Assembly: GCA_963705955.1 (NCBI GenBank)
Contig: CAVPLH010000005.1
Span: forward strand, 367,859 to 431,858
DNA: 64,000 bases
Origin: WHSW01 sp963705955
Lineage (GTDB): Bacteria > Actinomycetota > Thermoleophilia > Solirubrobacterales > 70-9
Direction: 5' to 3'
Below the pieces are notes generated by a model. It ran no database searches. It had not been told where the DNA came from and worked only from the letters and a program-made list of their open reading frames with translations. Shown here piece by piece: positions 8,544 to 17,542 of the stretch. Each line of letters opens with the position of its first letter. Position 1 is the first letter of the stretch. A program made the position numbers and the translations under genes.

Positions 8544-9188
8544 TCAGTGACCGGATAGGTGGATTACGCCGACGCTTTCGAGTCCGTCGAGCACAAGCTG
8601 GACGGCGAGCGCGGCCAAGAGGATCCCGAAGATCTTCTCGGTCACCAGCATGCGGCTTTCGTCCAGTTTGTCGCTGACGCGGTTGGCCAGCCGGAACACG
8701 GCCGCGTCCAGCACAAGCATCACAGCGAGCAGGCCAAGCACCATCGCGAAAACGGCCACTGAGTCCGCCTCGGCGGAGAGGGTCACCAGCACGACGATGC
8801 CGGCAGGGTTGAGCAGGTAGGGAACGGCGAGAGGGAAGACCGCGGTGCGCATTGGATCGCGTTCGGTGACGGCTTTGTTCCCGCTGGGGTCCCCGGTGCC
8901 GAGGACCATCGTGATCGCGATGATGATCAGGATGATCCCGCCCGCGATCGATAGCGACCCGGTTGAGAAATGAAGCAACCTGGCCAGCAGCTCGCCAAGT
9001 CCGACGAGGATCAGGGCGACGACGCCCGCGGTTGTGAGCATCTTGCGGACGACGAGAGCCTTTGTTGCCGCGTCGAGTGGTGCGGTGATCTCAACGAACG
9101 GCACGAGGGCGATCTTCGGACCGATTCCGATCAGCAACAGCAAAAAGGTGTCGATCACCAGGTAGATGTCGATCGACGTGTGCTCCAT
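8544..9188 (-). CDS. MarC family integral membrane protein
   Basis: A 214-residue protein with six hydrophobic segments and the family signature P-L-A-V-P-Y-L-L-N-P-A-G, near G-G-I-I-L-I-I-I-A. MarC proteins (UPF0056) are inner-membrane proteins once linked to multiple antibiotic resistance, a role later disputed; their transport substrate is unknown. ATG 9186-9188 (M-E-H-T-S-I-D-I-Y) is chosen over an in-frame GTG 24 bases upstream because the family starts just before the first transmembrane helix. It is divergent from the SHOCT/PLDc_N gene. Confidence 0.85.
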   Translation of the reverse strand: MEHTSIDIYLVIDTFLLLLIGIGPKIALVPFVEITAPLDAATKALVVRKMLTTAGVVALILVGLGELLARLLHFSTGSLSIAGGIILIIIAITMVLGTGDPSGNKAVTERDPMRTAVFPLAVPYLLNPAGIVVLVTLSAEADSVAVFAMVLGLLAVMLVLDAAVFRLANRVSDKLDESRMLVTEKIFGILLAALAVQLVLDGLESVGVIHLSGH

Positions 9189-9376
9189 TCGCACGAGCCT
9201 ATCCGGGCTCACCTAGTCGGCGCCGCCCTCGGGATTCTTCCCCCGCAAAGCCCCGGGACGGGCTGCGGGGAGTCGGCCGGGGGCTCAGCACTCCAAGGTC
9301 GCGATCCGGAACGCCCACGACGAGTCTGCCGGGCCGCGTATAGGATCGCAAGCGACGACGACGTGGGAGGCAACAC

Positions 9377-9766
9377 ATGTTCATAGCGGCGGACTATCAG
9401 TTCGGGGAAGTCTTCTGGACGATCGTCGTCTTCTTCGCCTGGTTCGCCTGGATCTGGATCGCGATCACCTGCTTCATCGACATCTTCCGCCGCCACGACA
9501 TCGGCGGCTGGCACAAGGCGCTCTGGGTCGTGTTCATCATCGTGATCCCGTTCCTCGGGGTGCTCGTCTACCTGATCGCCCAGCACGACGGGATGCGCGA
9601 CCGCAGCATCGAGCAGGCCAAGAGCCAGCAGGCGGCGATGAACCAGTACGTTCGTGACACCGCCGGCGGCTCGGCGAGCGAGATCGCCAAGGCGAAGGAG
9701 CTGCTCGACTCCGGGGCGATCTCCCAGGCGGAGTTCGACTCGATCAAGGCCAAGGCGCTCTCCTAG
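9377..9766 (+). CDS. PLDc_N plus SHOCT domain membrane protein
   Basis: A 129-residue protein. Residues 10-75 hold two transmembrane segments with tryptophan-rich first helix and the D-I-x-G-W-H-K-A-L-W-x-V-F-I-I-V-I-P-F-L loop of the phospholipase D/cardiolipin synthase N-terminal (PLDc_N) anchor. A polar, glutamine-rich linker follows, then a C-terminal SHOCT motif (I-A-K-A-K-E-L-L-D-S-G-A-I-S-Q-A-E-F-D). No catalytic PLD domain is present. GGGAGGC precedes the ATG. Proteins of this design are common in actinobacteria; the function is unknown, with SHOCT suspected to mediate oligomerisation. Confidence 0.85.
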   Translation: MFIAADYQFGEVFWTIVVFFAWFAWIWIAITCFIDIFRRHDIGGWHKALWVVFIIVIPFLGVLVYLIAQHDGMRDRSIEQAKSQQAAMNQYVRDTAGGSASEIAKAKELLDSGAISQAEFDSIKAKALS

Positions 9767-9829
9767 AACGAAGCCGGCGAAGCCGCCGGGCTGTCGGAGC
9801 GATCGACTTTCCGAACGAAGGAGCTGGGC

Positions 9830-10216
9830 ATGTTCGAAGGCACGAAGGCGTACAGCGGCTTCGCCACCGACGACATCGACAAGGCGCGCGAGTTCTACGG
9901 CGAGACGCTCGGAGTCGAGGTCTCCGAGCCTTTCCCGGGCGGGCTGATTCTCAACCTCCCGGGCGGGCGCGACACGCTCATCTACCACAAGCCCGACTTC
10001 ACCCCGGCGACGTACACGATCCTCAACTTCGAGGTCCCGGACGCCGAGGCAGCGGTCGACGAGCTCAACTCGCGTGGGATCGAGATGGAGCGCTACGAGG
10101 ACTTCGACCAGGACGAGAAGGGGATCACACGGATGCCCGACGCCCCGACCGGCGCCTGGTTCACCGACCCCGCAGGCAACATCCTCTGCGTCCATGAGCC
10201 GCTCCCGACGTCGTAG
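9830..10216 (+). CDS. VOC (glyoxalase/bleomycin resistance-like) family protein
   Basis: A 128-residue protein with two beta-alpha-beta-beta-beta modules: Y-S-G-F-A-T-D-D-I-D-K-A-R-E-F-Y near the start and I-L-N-F-E-V-P-D-A-E-A-A-V-D-E-L in the second half, ending W-F-T-D-P-A-G-N-I-L-C-V-H-E. This is the vicinal oxygen chelate fold; the closing Glu is a usual metal ligand, but the first expected His is a Phe/Ala region, so metal binding is uncertain. GAAGGAGC precedes ATG 9830. It follows the PLDc_N gene by 63 bp in the same direction and may be co-transcribed. The reaction cannot be named. Confidence 0.8.
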   Translation: MFEGTKAYSGFATDDIDKAREFYGETLGVEVSEPFPGGLILNLPGGRDTLIYHKPDFTPATYTILNFEVPDAEAAVDELNSRGIEMERYEDFDQDEKGITRMPDAPTGAWFTDPAGNILCVHEPLPTS

Positions 10217-10433
10217 CGCCGCACGCGACTGACCCGCTTCGGCGCAGCGGGTTCGTCGCACGGGCGAGGGGCGTCGCGTGCTCCTTCACCGAGCACCGGC
10301 CGACCCGAAGCGTTAGCGTCGCGGAATTCCCCCAGGGGACGTCCAAAGCCGCTGTGCGGCTAAACGCATGCCGGGCCCAGGAAGTGCCCTCGCTAGGAGA
10401 CAGGTCCTGCCCGGCTCGAACAAGGAGGCGGAA

Positions 10434-10895
10434 ATGAAGCGGGTAATCGCACTCGCGCTTCTGGCGGCTTCGGTGCTGCTCGTGCTCGTGGTGAACGCGA
10501 GCGCGGGTCCCAGCGATCATCATGCGGGTCAGACGATCACAGTGGTCGAACATGCGACCACCGACGTCGTCACAAACGGAACGGCGGGCGACGACGTCGG
10601 GAACATCCTCACGTTTGCGAACGACGTGTTCAACGCCGCCGACACGCAGAAGGTCGGCACCGATCAGGGGTCCTGTATCCGCATGGTCGTGGGTGAGTCG
10701 TGGCAGTGCAGCTGGACCACGTTCCTGGCGGACGGGCAGATCACGGTCGAGGGTCCGTTCTACGACACCGGTGACAGCGTCCTCGCGATCACCGGAGGCA
10801 CGGGCGCGTACCGGAACGTGCGCGGTGAGATGGAGCTCAAGTACCACAACCCGGCAGGAACGAAGTTCGACTTCGTCTTCCACGCGATCGGCTGA
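10434..10895 (+). CDS. Secreted allene oxide cyclase-like barrel protein
   Basis: A 153-residue exported protein. ATG 10434 is chosen because a strong AAGGAGG lies six bases upstream and the following residues form a signal peptide (M-K-R-V-I-A-L-A-L-L-A-A-S, cleavage expected after N-A-S-A-G). The mature part has the allene oxide cyclase-like barrel pattern: G-D-D-V-G-N-I-L-T-F near the start, then F-L-A-D-G-Q-I-T-V-E-G and I-T-G-G-T-G-A-Y-R-N-V-R-G-E near the end, the typical dirigent/AOC G-G-T-G-x-Y-x2-x-x-G loop. Bacterial members have no assigned reaction. It stands alone and ends at a strong hairpin. Confidence 0.75.
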   Translation: MKRVIALALLAASVLLVLVVNASAGPSDHHAGQTITVVEHATTDVVTNGTAGDDVGNILTFANDVFNAADTQKVGTDQGSCIRMVVGESWQCSWTTFLADGQITVEGPFYDTGDSVLAITGGTGAYRNVRGEMELKYHNPAGTKFDFVFHAIG

Positions 10896-10911
10896 GCAGG
10901 GGCCTCGGTCT

Positions 10912-10952
10912 CGGCCAACGGCCGCGCTGCACGCAGTGCGGTTCGTTGGCCG
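10912..10952. terminator. Bidirectional terminator hairpin
   Basis: A perfect nine-base outer stem (CGGCCAACG with CGTTGGCCG) encloses an inner stem CCGC-g-CTGC / GCAG-t-GCGG around a two-base loop. It lies between two convergent genes, about 17 bases after one stop and 58 bases before the other, where a shared terminator is expected. There is no long T-run, as is common in GC-rich actinobacteria. Confidence 0.65.
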
Positions 10953-11009
10953 GCTCAGGCCACCTCCTCCGACATCCGCGTCCACGGCCAGACCGAGCCG
11001 CCGGGGCGG

Positions 11010-13484
11010 CTACGGTCCGGTGAAGCCTCCGTCGAAGCAGGGGTTGCCGTTGCAGGTGTCCGTGATGTGGCTCTGCGCGTCCGGCATCAGGAAGTCGGAC
11101 ACCATCTGCTGTTCCTGGGGCTGGGCCCGCGGGAGGCCGTGTGGATCCTTGCCGCTCGTGTTCGGCACGTTGCCGAGCGGCGGAACGTCGGTGCCCAGCA
11201 CGTCGGTCGGGTCCGACGGGTCGGGGCGCACCGGGCCGCCGTCCCAGTAGACGATCGCCGAGCCGCTGTGTGGGTAACTCGAGATCGCCGGGATGTTCCA
11301 GGCGACGTCGAAGTTCGGCCAGCGGCCGTCGTAGACGACCGGCGTATGGATGCTGGCGCCGATCGTGCGCGCTTCGACGTCGGCCTGGTAGTTGGTCACC
11401 TGATGGTCGCCGAGGGCAACGTTCATCAGCACCTCGTGCGCCGGCGTGTTCGGGAGCGGGTCCGACGTCATCCGGTGCGCGTATCCGTTCGGCTCGCTGC
11501 GGTCCCAGATCATCTGGATCAGCGACAGCGCCAACGGCCTCGAGAGCTCGTCCGGGTATGCCGGATAGAGGATCGCCGCGTAGGTGTCGAAGTCGATCGA
11601 GCGCGTCAGCAGGGTGGAGTAGCCCATCCCGGGCACTCCGAGCGCCGCCCTGGTGAAGTCGGGCGAGACCGCGGTCAGGGCGCCGCCGAGGATTCCGCCC
11701 TGGCTGTTGCCGTTGTAGTAGAGCTTCGAGGTGTCGATCACCGGCGCGCTCGAGGGGTTGGCGGGATCGACGTGGAAGTTCGGGTTGCTCACGAACCCGC
11801 CCGGGTTGTCCATCAGCCGCCCGAGGAACAGCTCGTTCAGCAGCCCCTGCTGGACGCGGTCGCTGAGCTCGGGGAACTTGCCCAGGTTCTGGAGGATCCC
11901 GATCGTGTTCGCGATGTCCTCCTCGGCGAAGCCGATCTCATCGGTCGCACAGAAGACGAAGTCGTGCGACTGGGCGAGGGTGCGCTGCGGGCTGCTCCCG
12001 ACCTCGTCGGCGCTGCCGAGCAGGCCGTGTCCGTAGAGCGACGGCCGCGCCGGCGACGCGCCCGGATCGTCGACAGCGGCGTGCGGGATGATGCAGTCGA
12101 AGTTGGCCGAGTAGGTGCCGTGCTGGACCGGGTTGCCGTTCGAGTCGAGGTCGAAGACGGCCGGCGCCTCGCAGTTGTTGGTCAGATAGCACGGGACCGT
12201 GAACGTGCCCGTGACCCGCCGCGCGATCTCGGTGCTCGGGTTGTTCTCGACGTTGCCGACCGTGAACGAAGGCGCGGAACCCTGGACGACGCCGTCGGAG
12301 AGATTGGTGTCGCCGAGTTGCGCGAAGGCGTCATCGCGGATGTGCAGCATGCGCTGGGCGATGTTGTCGTCGCTGGCGACGGTGAAGTCCCAGGCGAGAT
12401 AGAGGTTGTGGCGCTTGACGTGCGCCTTGCGAAGCGTGCGGAAGGCCTTGTCGAAGCGCTTGCGCTGGTCGTTGATCTTCGCCTCCGAGGAGGGGAGGTC
12501 GTCGCGGTAGTAGCGGAACCCCTCGGGCGCCGCGAGCTTGTTGCCGGCCGCGTCCTTGATCCGGTGCATGGCGACGACGTAGCGGTGCCCGGACTCGAAC
12601 TGCGTCGCCGGGTGGATCAGCAGCGCGGTCGTCGCGGGCGAGGTCGCGTTCGAATCGAGCTCGACCCAGATCGGGACCCGCTGGTTGGTCTCGGTGTCGA
12701 TCACGACGATCGGCTCGTTCGAGTCCTGGGACTCGTTGCGGCTCAGGTCGTTGAGCGGGATCGGGTCCGTGTTCGTGAACGCGGCGGGGGTGTCGAGCCC
12801 CGGCACCTTGAGCGTGATCACCTGGCCGGGGCTGAAGCCGTCGTTGGCGTTGTAGGGTGCCGCGGCGATCGGCGTGCCGCTCGCGTTCTGCGGCATCCCC
12901 GCGTCGGTCAGGTTGACCCGCCTCCCGGTCGCGCTGGCGCTGTCCTTGACCGTGTAGTAGTCGTCGGGGAACGGCATCAGGCACAGCGACCCCTGCTGGG
13001 CGCCGATGAAGTCGCAGCTGTCGGCGCGGCTGAGGTCGATCGGCTGCGGCTTGCAGGTGCTCGTGTTTCGGGTCAGCTCGGCGCGGACCTGCCCGGCGTG
13101 CTTGGCGTCGATCAGCAGCTTGCGCCCCTGACAGCTCGCGACCGCCTGCCGGCCCTTCTTGGTCAGACGGAGCTTGATCTTCTTGGTCGCCTTGCGGTGG
13201 GCGAGCCGCACCTTCTTCGGCTGGGCGAGCTTGCGCTGCTCCTGCTGGTCGAAGGTGGTCGAGTGGGCCTTGACCTTGACCGTGGTCTTGCCCTTCTTCA
13301 GTGCCTTGACCTTGACCTCGATCGAGTGCTTGCGAAGGATCCTCTTCTGTCCGTCGCTGCGGATCTTCAGGCTCACCTTCTTCTTCGCGGCGGCGGAATC
13401 GGCTCCGACGACGGCGGTGCCGGCGAACGCGACCGCCGCTGCGACGACGAACACGACCACCGCCAGCTTCGAGGTCCCTGTCAA
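11010..13484 (-). CDS. Large secreted alpha/beta-hydrolase-like protein
   Basis: An 824-residue exported protein. Residues 1-30 are a signal peptide ending A-D-S-A-A-A. Residues 33-140 are very lysine-rich with repeated K-V-K/K-I-K strands, a beta-sandwich-like region seen in several secreted proteins of related bacteria and also in the last gene of this window. The remainder resembles secreted esterases: a G-N-S-Q-G-G nucleophile elbow in the second half, preceded by Y-G-H-G-L-L-G (oxyanion-type loop) and followed by D-x-A-L-G-D-H-Q region residues that could supply acid and base. Numerous paired cysteines suit an extracytoplasmic location. Substrate unknown. The start is GTG/ATG at 13484 preceded by GGAGGAGAG. 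Confidence 0.65.
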   Translation of the reverse strand: MTGTSKLAVVVFVVAAAVAFAGTAVVGADSAAAKKKVSLKIRSDGQKRILRKHSIEVKVKALKKGKTTVKVKAHSTTFDQQEQRKLAQPKKVRLAHRKATKKIKLRLTKKGRQAVASCQGRKLLIDAKHAGQVRAELTRNTSTCKPQPIDLSRADSCDFIGAQQGSLCLMPFPDDYYTVKDSASATGRRVNLTDAGMPQNASGTPIAAAPYNANDGFSPGQVITLKVPGLDTPAAFTNTDPIPLNDLSRNESQDSNEPIVVIDTETNQRVPIWVELDSNATSPATTALLIHPATQFESGHRYVVAMHRIKDAAGNKLAAPEGFRYYRDDLPSSEAKINDQRKRFDKAFRTLRKAHVKRHNLYLAWDFTVASDDNIAQRMLHIRDDAFAQLGDTNLSDGVVQGSAPSFTVGNVENNPSTEIARRVTGTFTVPCYLTNNCEAPAVFDLDSNGNPVQHGTYSANFDCIIPHAAVDDPGASPARPSLYGHGLLGSADEVGSSPQRTLAQSHDFVFCATDEIGFAEEDIANTIGILQNLGKFPELSDRVQQGLLNELFLGRLMDNPGGFVSNPNFHVDPANPSSAPVIDTSKLYYNGNSQGGILGGALTAVSPDFTRAALGVPGMGYSTLLTRSIDFDTYAAILYPAYPDELSRPLALSLIQMIWDRSEPNGYAHRMTSDPLPNTPAHEVLMNVALGDHQVTNYQADVEARTIGASIHTPVVYDGRWPNFDVAWNIPAISSYPHSGSAIVYWDGGPVRPDPSDPTDVLGTDVPPLGNVPNTSGKDPHGLPRAQPQEQQMVSDFLMPDAQSHITDTCNGNPCFDGGFTGP

Positions 13485-13643
13485 GTCTCTCTCCTCCTAC
13501 ACGCTTGCCCGCTCGCGCCTTCCTCCACGGCGCGAGGTGCCGCAGACCCCTGCCTGCCGCGGGCCGACGATATCACCGCTCGCTCCCCGGCAATCGGCGG
13601 GGGCCTCCCCGCGGCGAGTCCTGGGTTGTAGGTTGCACGGCCG

Positions 13644-14580
13644 ATGAGGGTCTTCGTCGCAGGCGCGAGCGGAGCCGTGGGGCGGCCGCTGGTCCGGCGG
13701 CTGATCGCCGGCGGCCACCTGGTCACCGCGATGACCCGGCGGGAGGCCGCGAAGGCGGAGATCGAGGCTCAGGGCGCGACCTGTGTGCTCTGCGACGTCT
13801 TCGACGCGGAGGCGCTGTCGGCCGCGGTCGGCGCCTCGCAACCCGACGTGGTCGTCCACATGCTGACCGCGCTTCCCGCAAAGCTGGAGCTCGGCAAGAA
13901 GGGCGTCTACGACGCCAACAACCGGATCCGAACGCGAGGGAACCCGCAACCTCGTCGCCGCTGCGGAGCGCTCCGGCGCATCGAGGATGGTCGCCGAGAG
14001 CATCGCGTTCATCTACGCGCCCACCGGCCGGCCGGTGAAGTCCGAGGACGCACCGCTGATCGAGGGGCTCGCGGGCGAGTTCGGCGACGCGGTCGTCGCG
14101 ACCCGCAGCCTCGAGCAGCAGGTGCTCGGAGCCGAAGGGCTCGACGGTCTGGTGCTGCGCTACGGGTTCTTCTATGGCCCGGGCACGTCCTATGCGAGCG
14201 ACGGCCACCAGGCGTCGGAGGTGCGCAGGCGGCGGTTCCCGATCGTCGGGCGCGGCGACGGCGTCTTCTCCTACGTCCACGTCGACGACGCCGCGGCCGC
14301 CGCGGCGACCGCCTGCGAGCGCGGCGCGCCGGGCGTCTACAACGTCTGCGACGACGAGCCGGCGCCGCTCCGGGAGTGGCTGCCGGTGTACGCGGAGGCG
14401 GTCGGGGCGAAACCGCCGCTGCGGGTCCCGAAGCTGCTCGCGCGGATCGTCGCCGGAAGGGCCGCGGTCGAATTCGCGACGACGCTGCGGGGCGCGTCGA
14501 ACGAGAAGGCGAAGCGCGAGCTGGGCTGGAGGCCCGACCACCCGAGCTGGCGGACGGGCTTCACGGAGGCGCTCGGCTGA
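13644..14580 (+). CDS. NAD-dependent epimerase/dehydratase family protein (frame shifts near 13935)
   Basis: An extended short-chain dehydrogenase of about 311 residues once one extra base near 13935 is removed. The N-terminus holds the dinucleotide motif G-A-S-G-A-V-G and the first half of the Rossmann fold; after the shift the chain continues with A-A-E-R-S-G-A-S-R, then Y-A-P-T-G-R-P-V, R-Y-G-F-F-Y-G-P-G-T and the C-terminal substrate domain (G-V-Y-N-V-C-D-D-E-P). The canonical Y-x3-K is not obvious, as in atypical SDR members that bind nucleotides without catalysing epimerisation. Read literally, the gene is cut after about 100 residues. The following superoxide dismutase starts 50 bp downstream. 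Confidence 0.8.
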
Positions 14581-14630
14581 GAGGCTCGGCTAACGTTGAG
14601 AACGGCGACCAATCTCCCGTAGGAGGACAA

Positions 14631-15239
14631 ATGGCTTACGAAGTACCCGACCTTCCGTACGACTACGACGCGCTCGAGCCCCATATCGACGAGGCGACGA
14701 TGCGGGTCCATCACGACAAGCACCACCAGGCCTACGTCGACAAGGCCAACGCCGCGCTCGAGGGCACCGAGTGGGCGGACAAGGACGTCGACGAGGTGCT
14801 GCGGAACCTCGACTCACTGCCCGCCGACAAGCAGGCACCGGTCCGCAACAACGCCGGCGGCCACTCCAACCACAGCTTCTTCTGGCAGATCATGAGCCCG
14901 GACGGCGGTGGCCAGCCCTCCGGGGAGCTGGCGGCGGCGATCGACGAGCGGTTCGGCTCGTTCGACGCGTTCAAGGACGAGTTCAAGAACGCCGGAGTCA
15001 ACCGGTTCGGCTCCGGCTGGGCGTGGCTCGTCCATGACGGCTCCGGCCTCGCGGTGACCAGCAGCGCGAACCAGGATTCGCCCGTCTCCGACGGCCAGAC
15101 ACCGCTGCTCGGCGCCGACGTCTGGGAGCACGCCTATTACCTGAAGTACCAGAACCGGCGACCCGACTATCTGGACGCGTTCTGGAACGTCGTCAACTGG
15201 GACGAGGTCGGACGGCGATTCGCGGCGGCCGGCGCCTGA
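14631..15239 (+). CDS. sodA: Superoxide dismutase, Fe/Mn family
   Basis: A 202-residue enzyme that dismutates superoxide to O2 and H2O2 in the cytoplasm. The four metal ligands are visible: His in P-H-I-D (near residue 27), His in G-G-H-S-N-H-S-F-F-W, and the Asp and His of D-V-W-E-H-A-Y-Y. The M-S-P-D-G-G-G loop and the Gln in the N-Q-D-S-P strand favour manganese over iron. AGGAGGAC lies six bases before ATG. No Nur-type TTGCAA box is visible upstream, unlike sodF genes of some streptomycetes. Confidence 0.93.
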   Translation: MAYEVPDLPYDYDALEPHIDEATMRVHHDKHHQAYVDKANAALEGTEWADKDVDEVLRNLDSLPADKQAPVRNNAGGHSNHSFFWQIMSPDGGGQPSGELAAAIDERFGSFDAFKDEFKNAGVNRFGSGWAWLVHDGSGLAVTSSANQDSPVSDGQTPLLGADVWEHAYYLKYQNRRPDYLDAFWNVVNWDEVGRRFAAAGA

Positions 15240-15258
15240 GTCAGGCGGCCCGGCCGGC

Positions 15259-15705
15259 CTAGGGCGGCGGCGAAGACCCGACCGACCCGCGGCGACCCGC
15301 GGCTGCGTTGTGCGCGGCCATCCGGCCGGTCACCGCGCGGCGGCGGGGGTTCGACTCCGGCAGCCTGCGTGCCTGCAGATAGCGCCCCAGGAACGAGTCG
15401 ATCCGGCGCTCGCCCTCGGCGAGCTCGGAGGCGCGATGGTCGAGCTCCTCGACCCCGGACTCGGTCATCGAGTAGACCCGCCGCGGCGGGCCGGCGCTCG
15501 AGGCCTCCCAGTCCGAGCGGACCAGTCCGTCGCGCTCGAGCTTGCGCAGGGCCCGGTAGATGGCGCCGGGGTCGGAGTGATCGAAGCCGAACCCGGAGAC
15601 CCGTTCGGCGAGGTCGTAGCCGTGCGCGTCGGACTCGCGGAGCAGCAGCAGCAGGCACGGCCGCAGGAAATCCTTCGGCAGCCCTGAGCAGCGCACGTGC
15701 GGCAC
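15259..15705 (-). CDS. PadR family transcriptional regulator
   Basis: A 148-residue regulator with the PadR winged helix: P-C-L-L-L-L-L-R-E-S-D-A-H-G-Y-D-L, then D-P-G-A-I-Y-R-A-L-R-K-L-E-R-D-G-L-V and the wing G-P-P-R-R-V-Y-S-M-T-E-S-G. A short helical C-terminal region for dimerisation follows, ending in a basic tail. PadR proteins usually repress a neighbouring detoxification or efflux gene on binding a small ligand; no obvious target adjoins, since it converges on sodA. GTG at 15703-15705 is chosen as start; an in-frame ATG at 15750 would add an arginine-rich piece unlike the family. Confidence 0.85.
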   Translation of the reverse strand: MPHVRCSGLPKDFLRPCLLLLLRESDAHGYDLAERVSGFGFDHSDPGAIYRALRKLERDGLVRSDWEASSAGPPRRVYSMTESGVEELDHRASELAEGERRIDSFLGRYLQARRLPESNPRRRAVTGRMAAHNAAAGRRGSVGSSPPP

Positions 15706-15896
15706 GGCGACCAGTCTAGCCGCCCTAGAGGCGGGCCGCCACCGCTCCAATCGTCCGCCGGCGCGTTCCGATCGGCTAGGTGCTCACAACACCCTGCGAC
15801 TGACACTTACGCTCACTGTGCGGGGTCGATAGCTTCGCGCCGGTTACGGCACCCGGGACCCGATTAGGGGGCCTGGGGGACGGAGGAGACGCAGTC

Positions 15897-16175
15897 ATGT
15901 GCCTGGCGATTCCGGGTCAGATCTTGGAGATTGTCGACGAGGCCAATCGGCTCGCCAAGGTCGACGTAGCGGGCGTCAAGCGCAACGTCAACATCGGGCT
16001 GCTCGACGCCGAGGACGGGGGCGCAGTGGCGGGCGAGTGGGTCCTGATCCACGTCGGCTTCGCGATCTCGAAGGTCGACGAGCAGGAGGCGGAGGCGACC
16101 CGGAAGATGCTCGAGGGGATGGGCGCCGACTACGAGCAGGAGCTCGAAGAGCTCAAGGCGAGTGTGATCGAGTGA
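15897..16175 (+). CDS. hypC: Hydrogenase maturation chaperone HypC
   Basis: A 92-residue chaperone that carries the Fe(CN)2CO intermediate between HypD and the hydrogenase large subunit precursor. It begins with the invariant M-C-L-A-I-P-G-Q, whose Cys-2 is the essential ligand after methionine removal, and contains W-V-L-I-H-V-G-F-A-I. The length is normal. It is the first gene of the hydrogenase operon, with GGAGGAGAC before the ATG, and its stop overlaps the next gene as GTGA. Confidence 0.95.
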   Translation: MCLAIPGQILEIVDEANRLAKVDVAGVKRNVNIGLLDAEDGGAVAGEWVLIHVGFAISKVDEQEAEATRKMLEGMGADYEQELEELKASVIE

Positions 16176-16417
16176 CCCTGGCGAGCCGCGACACCGCCGC
16201 AAGCTCGGTGCCTGGTGGGTCGCGATGTGCAGACGATCACTGCGTCACGTGTGGAGACGTGGCGGAGCCGATGACGGTGCTGCGGGTCGACCTCGCGCGC
16301 GAGCTGGCGCTCTGTGAGGACGAGGCGGGCGAGCACCGCACGGTCGAGATCGCGCTCGTGCAGCCGGTGGCTGAGGGCGATGAGCTGCTCGTGCACGCCG
16401 GGACGGCGATCGCGTGA
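16172..16417 (+). CDS. Second HypC/HupF-like protein
   Basis: An 81-residue protein starting at GTG inside the hypC stop. The C-terminal two thirds resemble the HypC beta-barrel (L-V-Q-P-V-A-E-G-D-E-L-L-V-H-A-G-T-A-I-A), but the usual Met-Cys start is absent. Instead there is an internal cysteine cluster R-C-A-D-D-H-C-V-T-C-G-D. Such HupF-type companions of HypC sit in actinobacterial hydrogenase operons; whether the three Cys bind metal or replace Cys-2 is unknown. It overlaps hypD by four bases, so it is translated with the hyp genes. Confidence 0.75.
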   Translation: MTLASRDTAASSVPGGSRCADDHCVTCGDVAEPMTVLRVDLARELALCEDEAGEHRTVEIALVQPVAEGDELLVHAGTAIA

Positions 16418-17542
16418 AATTCGTCGACGAGTTCCGCGACCCCGAGCTCGGCCGCGCCGTCGCCGGGGAGATCCTCGCGATCGCCGAGCCCGGCCGCCAC
16501 TACAAGCTGATGGAGGTGTGTGGCGGGCACACCCACTCGATCTACAAATACGGTGTCGACGACCTGCTCCCCGACAACGTCGAGCTCGTCCACGGTCCGG
16601 GGTGCCCGGTTTGCGTGATCCCGATGGGGCGCGTCGACGACGGGATGGCGATCGCTCGCGAGGACGGCGTGATCCTGACCTGCTTCGGGGACATGATGCG
16701 CGTCCCAGGCTCGGAGGGGACGTTCCTCGACGCGAAGGCCGCCGGCTCGGACATCCGCATGGTCTACTCGCCACTCGACGCCCTGCGGATCGCGAAGGAG
16801 AACCCCGACCGGACGGTCGTCTTCTTCGCGATCGGCTTCGAGACCACGGCGCCGTCGACCGCGCTGACCCTGAAGCGCGCCAGGGCCGACGGGGTCGAGA
16901 ACTTCCTCTGCATGTGCAGCCACGTGACGATCGTGCCGCCGCTGCGGGCATTGCTCGAGTCCCCGGACCTGCAGACTCGACGGCTTCATCGGGCCCGGCC
17001 ACGTCTCGACGATCGTCGGCGCCCGGCCATTCGAGTTCATTCCCGCCGACTACGGGAAGCCCTTGGTAACGGCGGGATTCGAGCCGCTCGACATCCTCGA
17101 CGCGATCCGGATGATCCTCGCCCAGCTCGCCGAGCAGCGCTGCGAGGTCGAGAACCAGTACAAGCGCGTCGTCCCCTACGAGGGAAACCCGGCGGCGCTC
17201 GCGGTCATGTCCGAGGTCTTCGAGCTGCGCCCGCACTTCGAGTGGCGGGGCCTCGGCTTCATCTCTCAGAGCGCCCTGCGGCTCTCCGACCGCTACGCCG
17301 ACTTCGACGCCGAGCTTCGCTACGACGTCCCCGGGGTCCGGGTCGCGGACCCGAAGGCGTGCCAGTGCGGCGAGGTGCTCAAGGGCGTGATCAAGCCCTG
17401 GGAGTGCAAGGTCTTCGGCACCGCCTGCACCCCTGAGCACGCGATCGGCACCTGCATGGTCTCCCCGGAGGGAGCGTGTGCCGCCTACTACAACTACGGC
17501 CGCTACGCCCGCGACCGCGGGCAGCCGGAGGCGGTCGCGTGA
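16414..17542 (+). CDS. hypD: Hydrogenase maturation protein HypD (frame shifts at 16975)
   Basis: HypD is the iron-sulfur scaffold on which, with HypC, the Fe(CN)2CO group is assembled. The conserved blocks are intact: C-G-G-H-T-H, G-P-G-C-P-V-C, and the C-terminal [4Fe-4S] cysteines within C-Q-C-G-E-V, W-E-C-K-V-F-G and C-T-P...G-T-C. The frame is broken after S-P-D-L-Q by one extra base (A at about 16975); dropping it restores L-D-G-F-I-G-P-G-H-V and a 375-residue protein of standard length. Since all downstream conserved residues are kept, a sequence error is more likely than decay. GTG start and GTGA overlaps on both sides couple it to its neighbours. Confidence 0.92.

Noticed and set aside
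11067..13631. An 854-residue plus-strand frame opposite the secreted hydrolase
   Set aside because: Composition is mostly Arg/Val/Asp repeats typical of antisense frames; the minus-strand protein has a signal peptide, Cys pairs and an esterase motif.
15300..15360. GGTTCGACTCC, resembling a tRNA T-arm
   Set aside because: No acceptor, D-arm or anticodon arm surrounds it, and it lies within the PadR coding sequence.
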